NCBI RefSeq assembly: GCF_017306545.1
Contig: NZ_JAFKID010000007.1
Coordinates: 1 to 64,000, forward strand
Direction of reading: 5' to 3'
Length of the DNA stretch: 64,000 nt
From: Mesorhizobium sp.
GTDB lineage: Bacteria > Pseudomonadota > Alphaproteobacteria > Rhizobiales > Rhizobiaceae
Program-made: the position numbers and the translations under genes
Shown here: one piece after another, positions 50,004 through 59,270 of the stretch
Numbering within the stretch: the first letter of the stretch is position 1
Layout of the letters: every line of letters begins with the position of its first letter
The notes under the pieces: model-generated
Seen by the model: only the letters and a program-made list of their open reading frames with translations
Database searches by the model: none
Told to the model about the DNA's origin: nothing

Positions 50004-50816
50004 CTAGTCGAAACAGCTATATTTCACCCCGAGGTGCCTAAGTTCGTCCCCTTCAATAAGGCAATCAACAAGCTTACCGTGTTCGCGCAGAAGCTTCAGA
50101 GGCCGGTAAAGCTGATCGTAGCCACTCCGGCAAATCGGATAGAGATAGAGATCGGCAAGCTGCACCATCGCAGATGTCTTCCGCTTGAACTCTAAGTCCA
50201 ATAGCCGGAATTTCAATTCATCCGCTGTCAAAGGTCCATACTTTTCGGAGTTGTCCTTGGCGAAGGGCATCCCTTCCGAACGTAGCTCCTTAAAGTATGC
50301 CCGTATTCTGCCGTCAGCATCCTTGTCGGTCTCTTCGACAAAGACACGAATGCGCCTGTCATGCTTAGCCGCATATTTGGCGCTGCGTTCACAGAGGACC
50401 GAAAACGCGGTCTTGCAAAGATGCCAACGCCTTCGCCCATACTTTTCAAAGTATCGGTTGTGATACCCAGGTCGATCAATAACGCACCCATGGCCGACCA
50501 CAGGTATTGCGACCATCAAATCATCCAAACCCTTAAAAAACTCGCGTGATTCTGGCTGCGACAGCGAAGCCAACCAAGCGAAGTTTTCTGCCTTGTGCCG
50601 AATCTTCACTGAGTGAAGCGGATATGTGATATTCCACTTTTCACAAAAAGCGGCATGAAGTTCACGGGCTTCAATTTCTTTTTCATCCTCAATAATAACC
50701 CCGCCCAGCGCAAACCAATCACCAATACCGCCCTTGGGCTTCGCGCGATCAGGATGCCGAGTGCCAGAATCATCCACGTAAAGATTAAAGATCGGTCTTT
50801 TGTTCGATTCGCTCAT
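50004..50816 (-). CDS. DUF3800 family protein (cargo candidate)
   Basis: The 270-residue protein starts at ATG 50816 (MSESNKRPIFNLYVDDSGT) and contains WFALGGVIIEDEKEIEA, FVEETDKDADGRIRAYFKEL, and a C-terminal KRKTSAMVQLADLYLYPICRSGYDQ. This is the DUF3800 pattern: an RNase-H-like fold with DDSG at the start and an AD motif at the end. Such genes are common in mobile elements and defence islands, but no activity is established. It is convergent with the zinc-ribbon/sRNA unit and on the same strand as the integrase, and has a more AT-rich base composition than the head genes. Confidence 0.8.
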   Translation of the reverse strand: MSESNKRPIFNLYVDDSGTRHPDRAKPKGGIGDWFALGGVIIEDEKEIEARELHAAFCEKWNITYPLHSVKIRHKAENFAWLASLSQPESREFFKGLDDLMVAIPVVGHGCVIDRPGYHNRYFEKYGRRRWHLCKTAFSVLCERSAKYAAKHDRRIRVFVEETDKDADGRIRAYFKELRSEGMPFAKDNSEKYGPLTADELKFRLLDLEFKRKTSAMVQLADLYLYPICRSGYDQLYRPLKLLREHGKLVDCLIEGDELRHLGVKYSCFD

Positions 50817-50918
50817 GTCCAAGAGCATCGATAAGCTGAATAACACAATCAAGGGCTCGCGCTGATTTGGCGTGCTCTTTCCGCTACTGGAACTGGTTTT
50901 TTGATGATCCGGCGAGGG

Positions 50919-50956
50919 TTTTGGGGGTTTTGTCGGTTCCGGTTTTCAGCGTTTTC
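50919..50956 (+). repeat. Dispersed repeat, copy 2 (with 42953-42990)
   Basis: This copy lies just beyond and across the end of the integrase gene. It shares the block TTTTGGGGGTTTTGTCGGTT and the later TTTCAGCGTTTTCG with copy 1. Confidence 0.7.
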
Positions 50957-52190
50957 GCGGTTTTCTCGTCGGTAACACCACCACCTTCGCCTTTTCCGTC
51001 CCGTCGAGGGCAGCCGCGATCCGAGCGGACACCTTGTCAGCTGCCGACACCAAGGCGCTGTCGGCAACGTGCGCATAGCGCGCCGTCACGCCGGGCACCG
51101 AATGCCCAAGCAAGCCGGCGATGGTCAGTTCGGAAAAGCCCATCTCGGCGGCTGTCGCGGCGAAGGTGTGTCGCAGCACATGGACGGTGACGCCTTCGAG
51201 CTTCGCCCGCTTGCAGAGCTGGGCGAGCGCCTTCGGCAAGCCGATGAAATGCCCGTCACCACGGCTCGCCGGGAACACCCAGCCGTTCTTCCGGGGCAGG
51301 CTGGCAATGGCGGCGAAGGCACTGGCACCGATCGGCCGGATTTGCGCACCGCTCTTCGTGTCGCCGAACCGTATGCAGCCGCCGCGCTCGTCAAGCCATC
51401 GCTCCGGAAGCGACAGCGCTTCCATGCGCCGGCAGCCCGATAGGAGAAGGAAGCGGATCGCACCAATGGCAACCTGGTTATCGGCATCCGCCTCCGGCGC
51501 GCGCATCGCCTCACCCAAGCGGCCGATTTCCTCAACAGACAGGAACCGCTTCTGTTTGCCCTCCGGCGGCTTCTTGATCCCGCGCGCAACATTCTCGATC
51601 ACGACGCGGCGCTTGCGGGCAAATTCAAGGATGGTGCCGAGCATACCTACGGTGCGGCCGGCGACACCCTTGCCACCTGTCGTGATCCCGCCTCGACCAT
51701 CGCGCGCCTTTGCCGTCTTGCCTCCGATGATGTCCGACTGCATCCGCGACACGTCTGCCGGCGTCAGGCTCGCCACGGTGCGGTTGCCGATCAGCGGCTT
51801 CACATGCCGCTCGATCCGGCTTCGATCCATAGCCAGCGTCGAGGCTTTGATCTTGCCCTCGGCGTCTTCAAGGTAGAGGTCGCATAGCTCCGAAACCGTG
51901 ATCGACCGGCGTATCTGTTGACGCTCGGCAGACGGATCGGCACCCTTCGACGCCTCGGCCAGTTTCTCGCGCGCAAGTTGGCGAGCCTCTTCGGGCATCA
52001 ACGTGCCGACACGGCCGACCGTCATCTTGCGCTGCCGGCCTTCTGCATTCCGATATTTGATGATGTAGGACGCCACGCCGGAGGGCATCATACGAACGCC
52101 GAAGCCCTTTAGCTCGGTGTCCCATATGAGTTGCTCGCCGGCCGGATCAGGCTCGAAAGCATCCACGATGCGCTTGGTGATCTTCGGCAC
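50946..52190 (-). CDS. Tyrosine integrase (P4-like, DUF4102 N-terminal domain)
   Basis: This is the site-specific recombinase that inserts the element into tRNA-Gly. The 414-residue protein has the arm-binding N-terminal domain (VPKITKRIVDAFEPDP, ELKGFGVRMMPSGVASYIIKYRN). The catalytic domain carries SGCRRMEALSL (first Arg), VTVHVLRHTFA (His-x-x-Arg), LLGH and the nucleophile in VTARYAHVAD. GTG at 52190 with GGAGG 5 nt upstream is the start. It lies 170 bp from attR and ends in KPRKR. The long frame reading back to 52232 uses a TTG inside the 52212 repeat. Confidence 0.94.
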   Translation of the reverse strand: MPKITKRIVDAFEPDPAGEQLIWDTELKGFGVRMMPSGVASYIIKYRNAEGRQRKMTVGRVGTLMPEEARQLAREKLAEASKGADPSAERQQIRRSITVSELCDLYLEDAEGKIKASTLAMDRSRIERHVKPLIGNRTVASLTPADVSRMQSDIIGGKTAKARDGRGGITTGGKGVAGRTVGMLGTILEFARKRRVVIENVARGIKKPPEGKQKRFLSVEEIGRLGEAMRAPEADADNQVAIGAIRFLLLSGCRRMEALSLPERWLDERGGCIRFGDTKSGAQIRPIGASAFAAIASLPRKNGWVFPASRGDGHFIGLPKALAQLCKRAKLEGVTVHVLRHTFAATAAEMGFSELTIAGLLGHSVPGVTARYAHVADSALVSAADKVSARIAAALDGTEKAKVVVLPTRKPRKR

Positions 52191-52361
52191 GGCACCCTCC
52201 TGTTTGGTTCCGCGGAACCATGGCGGAACCAATTGGGCGCAAACTCAAGCGCAATTCGGCGCTCATCGGCAAATCCGCGAAGGCTGATAAATGCCGGATT
52301 TCAAGGGATTAGACAACTCACGAAAACTCGGGCATATTCCCGAAAACCTGCTACCTCAATA
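52191..52361. other. Gap between integrase and attR
   Basis: No gene is seen. It contains the double GCGGAACCA repeat at 52212-52231, preceded by its inverse GGTTCCGC at 52206. It is a likely place for the integrase promoter and arm-binding sites. Confidence 0.5.
52212..52231 (+). repeat. Right-end double direct repeat, possible integrase arm site
   Basis: GCGGAACCATGGCGGAACCA has two units starting 11 bp apart, as at 34873-34892 (one mismatch). It lies in the integrase upstream region, 130 bp inside attR, in the same orientation as the left copy. Confidence 0.55.
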
Positions 52362-52406
52362 TTGCCAAGGTTGGGGTCGAGCGTTCGAATCGCTTCACCC
52401 GCTCCA
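52362..52406 (+). repeat. attR: original host tRNA-Gly 3' half
   Basis: This fragment matches 34763-34807 with three differences. Read with the 5' half at 34733-34762, it gives a perfect acceptor stem (GCGGGTG with CACCCGC) and a T stem with a compensatory C-G pair. It is therefore probably the host's original 3' end. Confidence 0.9.
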
Positions 52407-52432
52407 AGTTTCCTTCGGGGAATCAAGCAATC

Positions 52433-52460
52433 AAAACGGCCGCCTTCGGGCGGCCGTTTT
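52433..52460. terminator. Terminator beyond attR, probably the original tRNA-Gly terminator
   Basis: AAAACGGCCGCC-TTCG-GGCGGCCGTTTT followed by GCTTT is a symmetrical terminator active in both directions. It stands 27 bp beyond attR, where the uninterrupted tRNA gene would have ended, and 46 bp past the end of the EamA gene. Confidence 0.8.
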
Positions 52461-52506
52461 GCTTTGTGTGTGTCGCTGGTGCAGGTATTTTTGCGAGGTT
52501 TCGGGG

Positions 52507-53364
52507 TCAGGCGTAGCGCCGGGCGAAGGCGACGCAGCCGACCACCACGGCGGTCGCCGCGATCATCGTCCAGGCGACCGGCTCGTGCAGCAGGAGAGCG
52601 GCGAGCACGAGGCCGAAGAAGGGTTGCAGAAGCTGCAACTGGCCGACGCCGGCAATACCGCCGAGCGCCAGGCCGCGATACCAGAAGATGAAGCCCACCA
52701 GCATGCTGAACACCGAGACGTAGGCGAGGCCGAGCCAGGCCGGCGCACTGACCGTCTGCCAGGCAGCGGGGAGCGTTGCTAGCGCGATCGCCAGCATCAC
52801 CGGCAGCGACAATGCGAGGGCCCAGGAGATGACCTGCCAGCCGCCGAGCCGCCGCGACAGGCGCGCGCCCTCGGCATAGCCCAGCCCGCACAGCAGGATC
52901 GCCGCCACCATCAGAAGATCGCCCTGCACCGAAGCCGAGCCGCCGGCCGACAGGGCAAAGCCGACCACCGTCGCGCTGCCCAGGCCGGAAAACAGCCAGA
53001 AGGCCGGCTTCGGCCGCTCGCCGGCGCGCCATACGCCGAAGATGGCGGTGGCGAGCGGCAGCAGGCCGACGAAGACGATGGAATGGGCGGCGGTAATATG
53101 CGTCAGCGCCAGCGCGGTAAGCAGCGGAAAGCCGACGACGACGCCGAGGGCGACGACGAAAAGCGGGATGAGGTCGCTGCGCGCCGGCCGCGCCTGACGC
53201 AGCAGCGCAAGCAGGAGCGCCCCGAGCGCGGCGGCGATCACCGCGCGCGCCGAGGTCAGGAACAGCGGCGAGAAACCACCCACCGCCACGCGGGTCGCCG
53301 GCAGCGACCCGCTGAAGATGACCACGCCGAGCAGCCCGCTGCCCCAACCGTCCGCCGTTCTCAT
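52507..53364 (-). CDS. EamA-family transporter (DMT superfamily)
   Basis: The 285-residue inner-membrane protein has ten hydrophobic segments and two EamA repeats (SLPATRVAVGGFSPLFLTSARAVIAA and SVFSMLVGFIFWYRGLALGGIAGVGQLQLLQPFF). Such proteins usually export small metabolites or amino acids. It is divergent from a MocR-type regulator across 120 nt, which suggests that the regulator controls it. Confidence 0.9.
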   Translation of the reverse strand: MRTADGWGSGLLGVVIFSGSLPATRVAVGGFSPLFLTSARAVIAAALGALLLALLRQARPARSDLIPLFVVALGVVVGFPLLTALALTHITAAHSIVFVGLLPLATAIFGVWRAGERPKPAFWLFSGLGSATVVGFALSAGGSASVQGDLLMVAAILLCGLGYAEGARLSRRLGGWQVISWALALSLPVMLAIALATLPAAWQTVSAPAWLGLAYVSVFSMLVGFIFWYRGLALGGIAGVGQLQLLQPFFGLVLAALLLHEPVAWTMIAATAVVVGCVAFARRYA

Positions 53365-53426
53365 GTCGTTTTGCTCCGTTGCCGGCGTGATAGCGCGGCG
53401 GCGCTGGCGCGAACAGGAACGATACG

Positions 53427-53448
53427 ATACAATTTGGTCGAACTGTAT
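53427..53448. promoter_or_regulatory. Inverted-repeat operator candidate between EamA and MocR genes
   Basis: ATACA (53427-53431) and TGTAT (53444-53448) face each other across 12 nt, next to a GATACGATAC direct repeat. MocR-type regulators typically bind such repeats at their own promoters. Confidence 0.4.
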
Positions 53449-53484
53449 TGATTTATCTACCTATACACGTTGACGGACAGGCAC

Positions 53485-54879
53485 ATGAACGGCGAGCAGG
53501 CAGGAACGCGCACCGGCACCGTGATGGCGGCGATCCGGGCGCGAATCGCCGGTCGCGCGCTTGGCGCGGGAGACAGGTTGCCCTCGATCCGGGCCTTCGC
53601 GGCGACCATGGGCGTGTCGCCGGCCACGGTGGTCGAGGCCTATGACCGGCTCGCCGCCGAAGGGCTGATCCGGGCGCGGCGCGGCTCCGGCTTCTATGTT
53701 GCGGGAGCCGGCCTGCCGCCGCTGGCGCTGGCGCCGGACGGTCCGCCGCTCGACCGCGCGGTCGATCCGTTCTGGGTGTCGCGCCAATCGCTCGACGCCG
53801 ATCCGTCGGTGCTGAAGCCCGGCTGCGGGTGGCTGCCGCAGGACTGGATGCCGGCGGCGGCCCTGCGCCGGGCGGTGCGGGCACTGGCGCGCGCCGATGC
53901 GGGCGCGCTGACGGACTACGGCACGACGCGCGGCGCGCCGGCGCTGCGCCGTCTTCTGCTGGCGCGGCTTGCCGAAGAGGGCGTCGAGCCTTCGCCCGAC
54001 CAGATCATGCTCACCGCTTCGGGCACGCAAGCGGCCGACCTCATCTGCCGCTTCCTGTTATCGCCCGGCGATACGGTGCTGGTGGACGATCCCTGCTATT
54101 TCAATTTCCGGGCGCTGCTGCGCGCGCATCAGGTAGAGGTTGCCGGCGTGCCTTACACGCCGTCCGGTCCCGACATTGGGGCCTTCGAGGCGATGGTCGC
54201 GGAACGGCGGCCGCGCCTCTACATCACCAATTGCGCGCTGCATAACCCGACCGGCGCCACGCTTTCGCCGCAGGTCGCGCACCGCCTGCTCAACATCGCG
54301 GCAGCCGCCGGCCTGACGATTGTCGAGGACGACATTTTCGGCGACTTCGAGCCGGAGCCTTCGCCACGGCTCGCCGCACTCGACGGGCTGGAGCGCGTCA
54401 TCCGCATCGGCAGTTTTTCAAAGACGCTGTCGGCTTCCGTGCGCTGTGGTTACATCGCGGCGCGGCGCGACTGGATCGACGGCCTCGTCGACCTGCAAGT
54501 GGCCACCGCATTCGGCGGTCCGAGCCCGGTAGCGACCGAACTGCTCGCCGGCGTTCTGGCCGGCGGGCTCTACCGCAAGCATATGGAAGAGGTGCGCCGG
54601 CGGTTGGCGCTGGCGCGGCGTGCCGTCGCGGCGAAGCTGCGCGGGTTCGGCATCGAGCCGTGGCTGATGCCGCGCGGCGGCTTTTACCTGTGGTGCCGCC
54701 TTCCGGACGGCCGCGATGCGGCGGCGCTGGCGCGTGCCGCCCTTGCCGACAATGTCGTGCTGGCGCCCGGCAATGTCTTCAGCGTCTCGCAATCGGCGCC
54801 CGACTTCCTGCGCTTCAACGTCGCCCAGTCCGGCGATCCGCGCGTCATGGAAGCGCTGAAGCGGGCCATGGAAGCGTGA
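53485..54879 (+). CDS. MocR-type transcription regulator (GntR HTH + aminotransferase fold)
   Basis: The 464-residue protein has a GntR-type HTH (TVMAAIRARIAGRALGAGDRLPSIRAFAATMGVSPATVVEAYDRLAAEGLIRARRGSGFYV) joined to a fold-type I aminotransferase domain. The latter has CALHNPTGATLSP, IVEDDIFGDF and GSFSKTLSASVRCGYI (PLP lysine). These proteins sense an amino acid or PLP and control adjacent genes. ATG 53485 is chosen; an upstream TTG is possible. The neighbouring EamA exporter is the likely target. Confidence 0.92.
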   Translation: MNGEQAGTRTGTVMAAIRARIAGRALGAGDRLPSIRAFAATMGVSPATVVEAYDRLAAEGLIRARRGSGFYVAGAGLPPLALAPDGPPLDRAVDPFWVSRQSLDADPSVLKPGCGWLPQDWMPAAALRRAVRALARADAGALTDYGTTRGAPALRRLLLARLAEEGVEPSPDQIMLTASGTQAADLICRFLLSPGDTVLVDDPCYFNFRALLRAHQVEVAGVPYTPSGPDIGAFEAMVAERRPRLYITNCALHNPTGATLSPQVAHRLLNIAAAAGLTIVEDDIFGDFEPEPSPRLAALDGLERVIRIGSFSKTLSASVRCGYIAARRDWIDGLVDLQVATAFGGPSPVATELLAGVLAGGLYRKHMEEVRRRLALARRAVAAKLRGFGIEPWLMPRGGFYLWCRLPDGRDAAALARAALADNVVLAPGNVFSVSQSAPDFLRFNVAQSGDPRVMEALKRAMEA

Positions 54880-54962
54880 GGAGAGGGAGGGCGGCGCGAC
54901 CTTCCAGATGGCGCTCTTCGCTCATGCTTGCATTGAGCCGTATATAGGAATAAAATCCTCTA

Positions 54963-55418
54963 ATGACGATCTTGTCCCGATTCGCGGTGCGCCATATGGC
55001 GGCGGCGCTTGCCCTGCCGCTTCTTACCTGCGCCCAGCCGGCCGAGGCCGAGCCTTTTCGCGGACCGGTGGAGGCCGATGTGCTTGCCGTCATCGACGGC
55101 GACACGTTTCTGGCCGAGGCGCATGTCTGGCCGGGGCAATCGGTGCGCATCAACGTGCGCGTGCGCGGCATCGATGCGCCGGAGATGCACAGTCGCTGCC
55201 CGGCCGAACAGCGGTCGGCGCTGCGCGCCCGAGCAGCCCTCGAGGCGTTGATCGGGAACGGGGCGGTGTCGATCTCCAACATCGGCAGCGCCAAATATTA
55301 CGGCCGCGTGCTGGCCGACGTCGAGACGGAGGACGGCGTGCCGGTGGGCGCCGTCATGCTGTCCGGCGGGCTTGTCCGCGCCTATGCCGGCGGACGCCGC
55401 CAGTCATGGTGCGGTTGA
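54963..55418 (+). CDS. Thermonuclease-family secreted nuclease
   Basis: The 151-residue protein has a signal peptide (VRHMAAALALPLLTCAQPAEAE) and the staphylococcal nuclease fold: VLAVIDGDTFLAEA (metal Asp), VRVRGIDAPEMHSRC (Arg and Glu of the active site), KYYGRVLADVE (second Arg), and GLVRAYAGGRR at the end. It is probably a secreted or periplasmic nuclease; many rhizobial homologues are uncharacterised. The ATG at 54963 is used. Two cysteines could form a disulphide. Confidence 0.88.
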   Translation: MTILSRFAVRHMAAALALPLLTCAQPAEAEPFRGPVEADVLAVIDGDTFLAEAHVWPGQSVRINVRVRGIDAPEMHSRCPAEQRSALRARAALEALIGNGAVSISNIGSAKYYGRVLADVETEDGVPVGAVMLSGGLVRAYAGGRRQSWCG

Positions 55419-55690
55419 GACGTTTGGCGGTCGGGCTTGTCGTGCCGTGACGGAACTGCCGGTGCGTCGGCATGGTCTACGGCGAAGACGTGGCCTCGGG
55501 ATGCTCGGCGTTTTCAGCAGGAGCGTGAAACGGTTTTCCCCTTGGCAATGCGGCCAGATCAAAGAGACGAAGCGATTCCGATGCTTCCGATTGAGCAGGA
55601 TCTGGCGGCTGGAATTCGGCAATCCCTTTCGAGGCATTGTCCGCCGCCTCTGCGCTTTCCATGGAATGCAAACGCGCTGTCGCTAACGAA

Positions 55691-55723
55691 AAGGCCGCCG
55701 CTTCTTGCGAAGCCGGCGGCCTT
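55691..55723 (-). terminator. Intrinsic terminator of the mini-ORF unit
   Basis: A 10-bp stem AAGGCCGCCG/CGGCGGCCTT with a 13-nt loop is followed on the minus strand by TTTTCGTT. It is about 70 nt past the mini-ORF stop. Confidence 0.75.
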
Positions 55724-55793
55724 CCCGTGTCTTTCGTCCAGTGCGCGGCCCGTGGCACGATCCGACCGGATCAAGCGCCGCGCGTCACGCACT

Positions 55794-55865
55794 TCAGCGG
55801 AGAGACTGCTCCCCGCGAAGGCGATCCGCCGGGACCACGCTCTGGAAAACGAAATCACTCGACAT
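55794..55865 (-). CDS. 23-residue mini-ORF with a perfect Shine-Dalgarno sequence
   Basis: Reading left from ATG 55865, codons give MSSDFVFQSVVPADRLRGEQ and three more residues, then TGA. The ribosome binding site AAAGGAGGTGATCC, 2 nt before the ATG, is a full complement of the 16S rRNA 3' end. A terminator follows. It could be a leader peptide or a small protein; no domain is recognisable. Confidence 0.5.
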   Translation of the reverse strand: MSSDFVFQSVVPADRLRGEQSLR

Positions 55866-55958
55866 CGGATCACCTCCTTTCGATTGGTTGAACACGAGCC
55901 CAATGTGGGGCGGTCGCCGGCCGATTGCAAGGACGGATTTCAGACCGCGGAAAGGCGC

Positions 55959-56690
55959 TCAGAGGAAGCGCAGCGCGTCGCCTTCCCGGATGCGCCCCGG
56001 CTTATCGACGGTGCAATAAACGCCGATGTTGTGGCCGTTGTTGCGGACCAGCGTGCGCAGAATCTCGGCATCGTGGCCGATCCCTTCCTGGGCGATGATG
56101 GTGAAGGCGCAGCGCCGGCAATGGTCGGAAACGGTCAGTTCCACCTCGCCGATGGCGAGGCGGCGGCCGATCCAGTCCGATTCCGGAAACCGGCCTTCGA
56201 CCGCATCCATCTCGACCAGCACGCTGGGTCGGAAGCGGCGTGGATCTGGATCGCCTTCGGGGTGCAGCGCTTTCAGCCGCGCCAGCGAGGCGGTGGTGAG
56301 GAGATGGATCGGCGCCTTGGCATAGCGCGGCGCCGTCAGCGGCCCGGAAAAGCCGGACGCCGCATCGCGGCTGAACGGCCGCAGCGTCACCGGAAAGCCG
56401 AGAAGGTGGCTCAGCGCCGCGTCGCTTTCGGCCGAGGGCGCCGGCACCCAATCGGCGCCGGGCAGCGCGATTTCCAGCCCGCCCGCCGGCGAAAGGCGCG
56501 AGCGCACCAGCGGCACCTTGTGCCACTTCGCCTCGCGGTCCGGCCGCGCCGGCTCGCCGGTTGCCGCTTCCACCAAACCGAAAAGGCGGTCGCCCGCGGC
56601 GCCCGCCTCTCCTATTTCCAGAGCCGGTTGGCGTTCGCCGCCAAAGGAACTCGCCGGGTAGCGCCATAGCTCGATGGCACTACCGATCAT
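55959..56690 (-). CDS. MOSC-domain protein
   Basis: The 243-residue protein has an N-terminal beta-barrel part (IELWRYPASSFGGERQPALEI, GDRLFGLVEAATGEP) and a C-terminal MOSC domain with RFRPSVLVEMDAVEGRFPESDWIGRRLAIG and the key cysteine in VSDHCRRCAFTIIAQEG. MOSC proteins handle molybdopterin-bound sulphur; many reduce N-hydroxylated compounds or act as sulphur carriers. The start is ATG 56690, 23 nt after the acs stop; a longer frame would overlap acs. Confidence 0.88.
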   Translation of the reverse strand: MIGSAIELWRYPASSFGGERQPALEIGEAGAAGDRLFGLVEAATGEPARPDREAKWHKVPLVRSRLSPAGGLEIALPGADWVPAPSAESDAALSHLLGFPVTLRPFSRDAASGFSGPLTAPRYAKAPIHLLTTASLARLKALHPEGDPDPRRFRPSVLVEMDAVEGRFPESDWIGRRLAIGEVELTVSDHCRRCAFTIIAQEGIGHDAEILRTLVRNNGHNIGVYCTVDKPGRIREGDALRFL

Positions 56691-56713
56691 GCTCGTCCTG
56701 TCGGCGCCGGCGC

Positions 56714-58669
<1,956 letters not shown>

Positions 58670-58908
58670 TTTTTGAAAATCCTCCCCGAACCGACAGTCC
58701 GCCTGATGCGGCCGAGACGCCGCGATGGCCGGCATTATTACCAGTTCCGCCTTGAGGGCAACATTAGACGTTCGATACGGCGCGGCAGCATGACGCAGGG
58801 GCAGGCGCGAAAATACGGGCATGGCGGCCTCGGGCGGCCGTTAGCCGGCGGTTAACCATGCGGGCGCACAGTCATGACGGGAGGAACGGCTCGAACGTGG
58901 CGGCGACC

Positions 58909-59181
58909 ATGCGCGATCAATCCGAAATGGAGCTGATGCTGAAGGGCTACGGCCTGACGACGGCGAAAATCCTCTATCACTATCCCGACCATCCGCATCT
59001 TTTGCAGACCTATGTCTGGCAGGACTACGACCTGGCGCCGAAATTCCCGGCGCTGCTGGCCTTCCTCGACTTCTGGCAGACCAGACTCGACGGCCCGCTG
59101 CATTCGGTCGCCTATTCGCACCGGCGGCTGATCGCGGCCGGCGAATGGCGCAAGGTCGACGGCGAACTGCTGCTGCATTGA
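58909..59181 (+). CDS. usg: Usg family protein
   Basis: The protein is the short Usg family found in alphaproteobacteria: LMLKGYGLTTAKILYHYPDHPHLLQTYVWQDYDLAPKFPALLAFLDFW and DGPLHSVAYSHRRLI. The function is unknown; it was named after a gene near trp genes in other species, which are absent here. ATG 58909 gives 90 residues and fits the family; ATG 58858 would add 17 residues. Confidence 0.87.
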   Translation: MRDQSEMELMLKGYGLTTAKILYHYPDHPHLLQTYVWQDYDLAPKFPALLAFLDFWQTRLDGPLHSVAYSHRRLIAAGEWRKVDGELLLH

Positions 59182-59270
59182 GGCAGGGGCCGGACTGACT
59201 GGCTTCGACGCGCTGTGAACTGACGGCGCCTTCGGCTATGGTGCGGTGAGCAGCAAGGGGCAGGGCGGCG

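Larger units (their letters stand above)
34763..52406. mobile_element. tRNA-Gly-integrated phage satellite, capsid-forming PICI-like (17.6 kb)
   Basis: The boundaries are a 45-bp direct repeat (34763-34807 and 52362-52406) made of the 3' part of tRNA-Gly, with a tyrosine integrase near the right end. Contents, right to left: integrase, DUF3800 protein, candidate sRNA, two zinc-ribbon proteins and an Xre regulator, then a leftward operon of small genes, an HTH-like regulator, an AlpA-like protein, small genes, a two-part primase, portal, prohead protease, major capsid, connectors, HNH nuclease, terminase small and large subunits. Tail and lysis genes are absent. Known cf-PICIs have this set: integrase, AlpA, primase, and head and packaging genes only. 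The alternative is a prophage that lost its tail module; intact end genes, tight overlaps and compact size argue against decay. Confidence 0.85.
55419..55958. other. Intergenic region with a mini-ORF transcription unit
   Basis: 540 nt between the nuclease and MOSC genes. The only clear structure is the minus-strand unit of a 23-codon ORF with perfect Shine-Dalgarno (55794-55865) and a terminator (55691-55723). Longer minus-strand frames (55477-55758, 55559-55930) run through that terminator and are not supported. Confidence 0.5.

Noticed and set aside
34763-52406. The element as a complete temperate prophage
   Set aside because: No tail, tape-measure, holin or endolysin genes can be found and there is no room for them.
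34763-52406. The element as a decayed prophage remnant
   Set aside because: Not excluded, but less likely: all head, replication and integration genes are full length, overlaps are tight, and both ends have matching att and internal repeats.
55863-55880. A fragment of the 16S rRNA 3' end (GGATCACCTCCTTT)
   Set aside because: Only 14 nt match and the flanks do not resemble 16S rRNA or its spacer; the ATG right after it on the minus strand explains it better as a ribosome binding site.
55477-55930. Minus-strand frames of 93 and 123 codons between the nuclease and MOSC genes
   Set aside because: Both cross the strong terminator at 55691-55723; the second also covers the mini-ORF in another frame.
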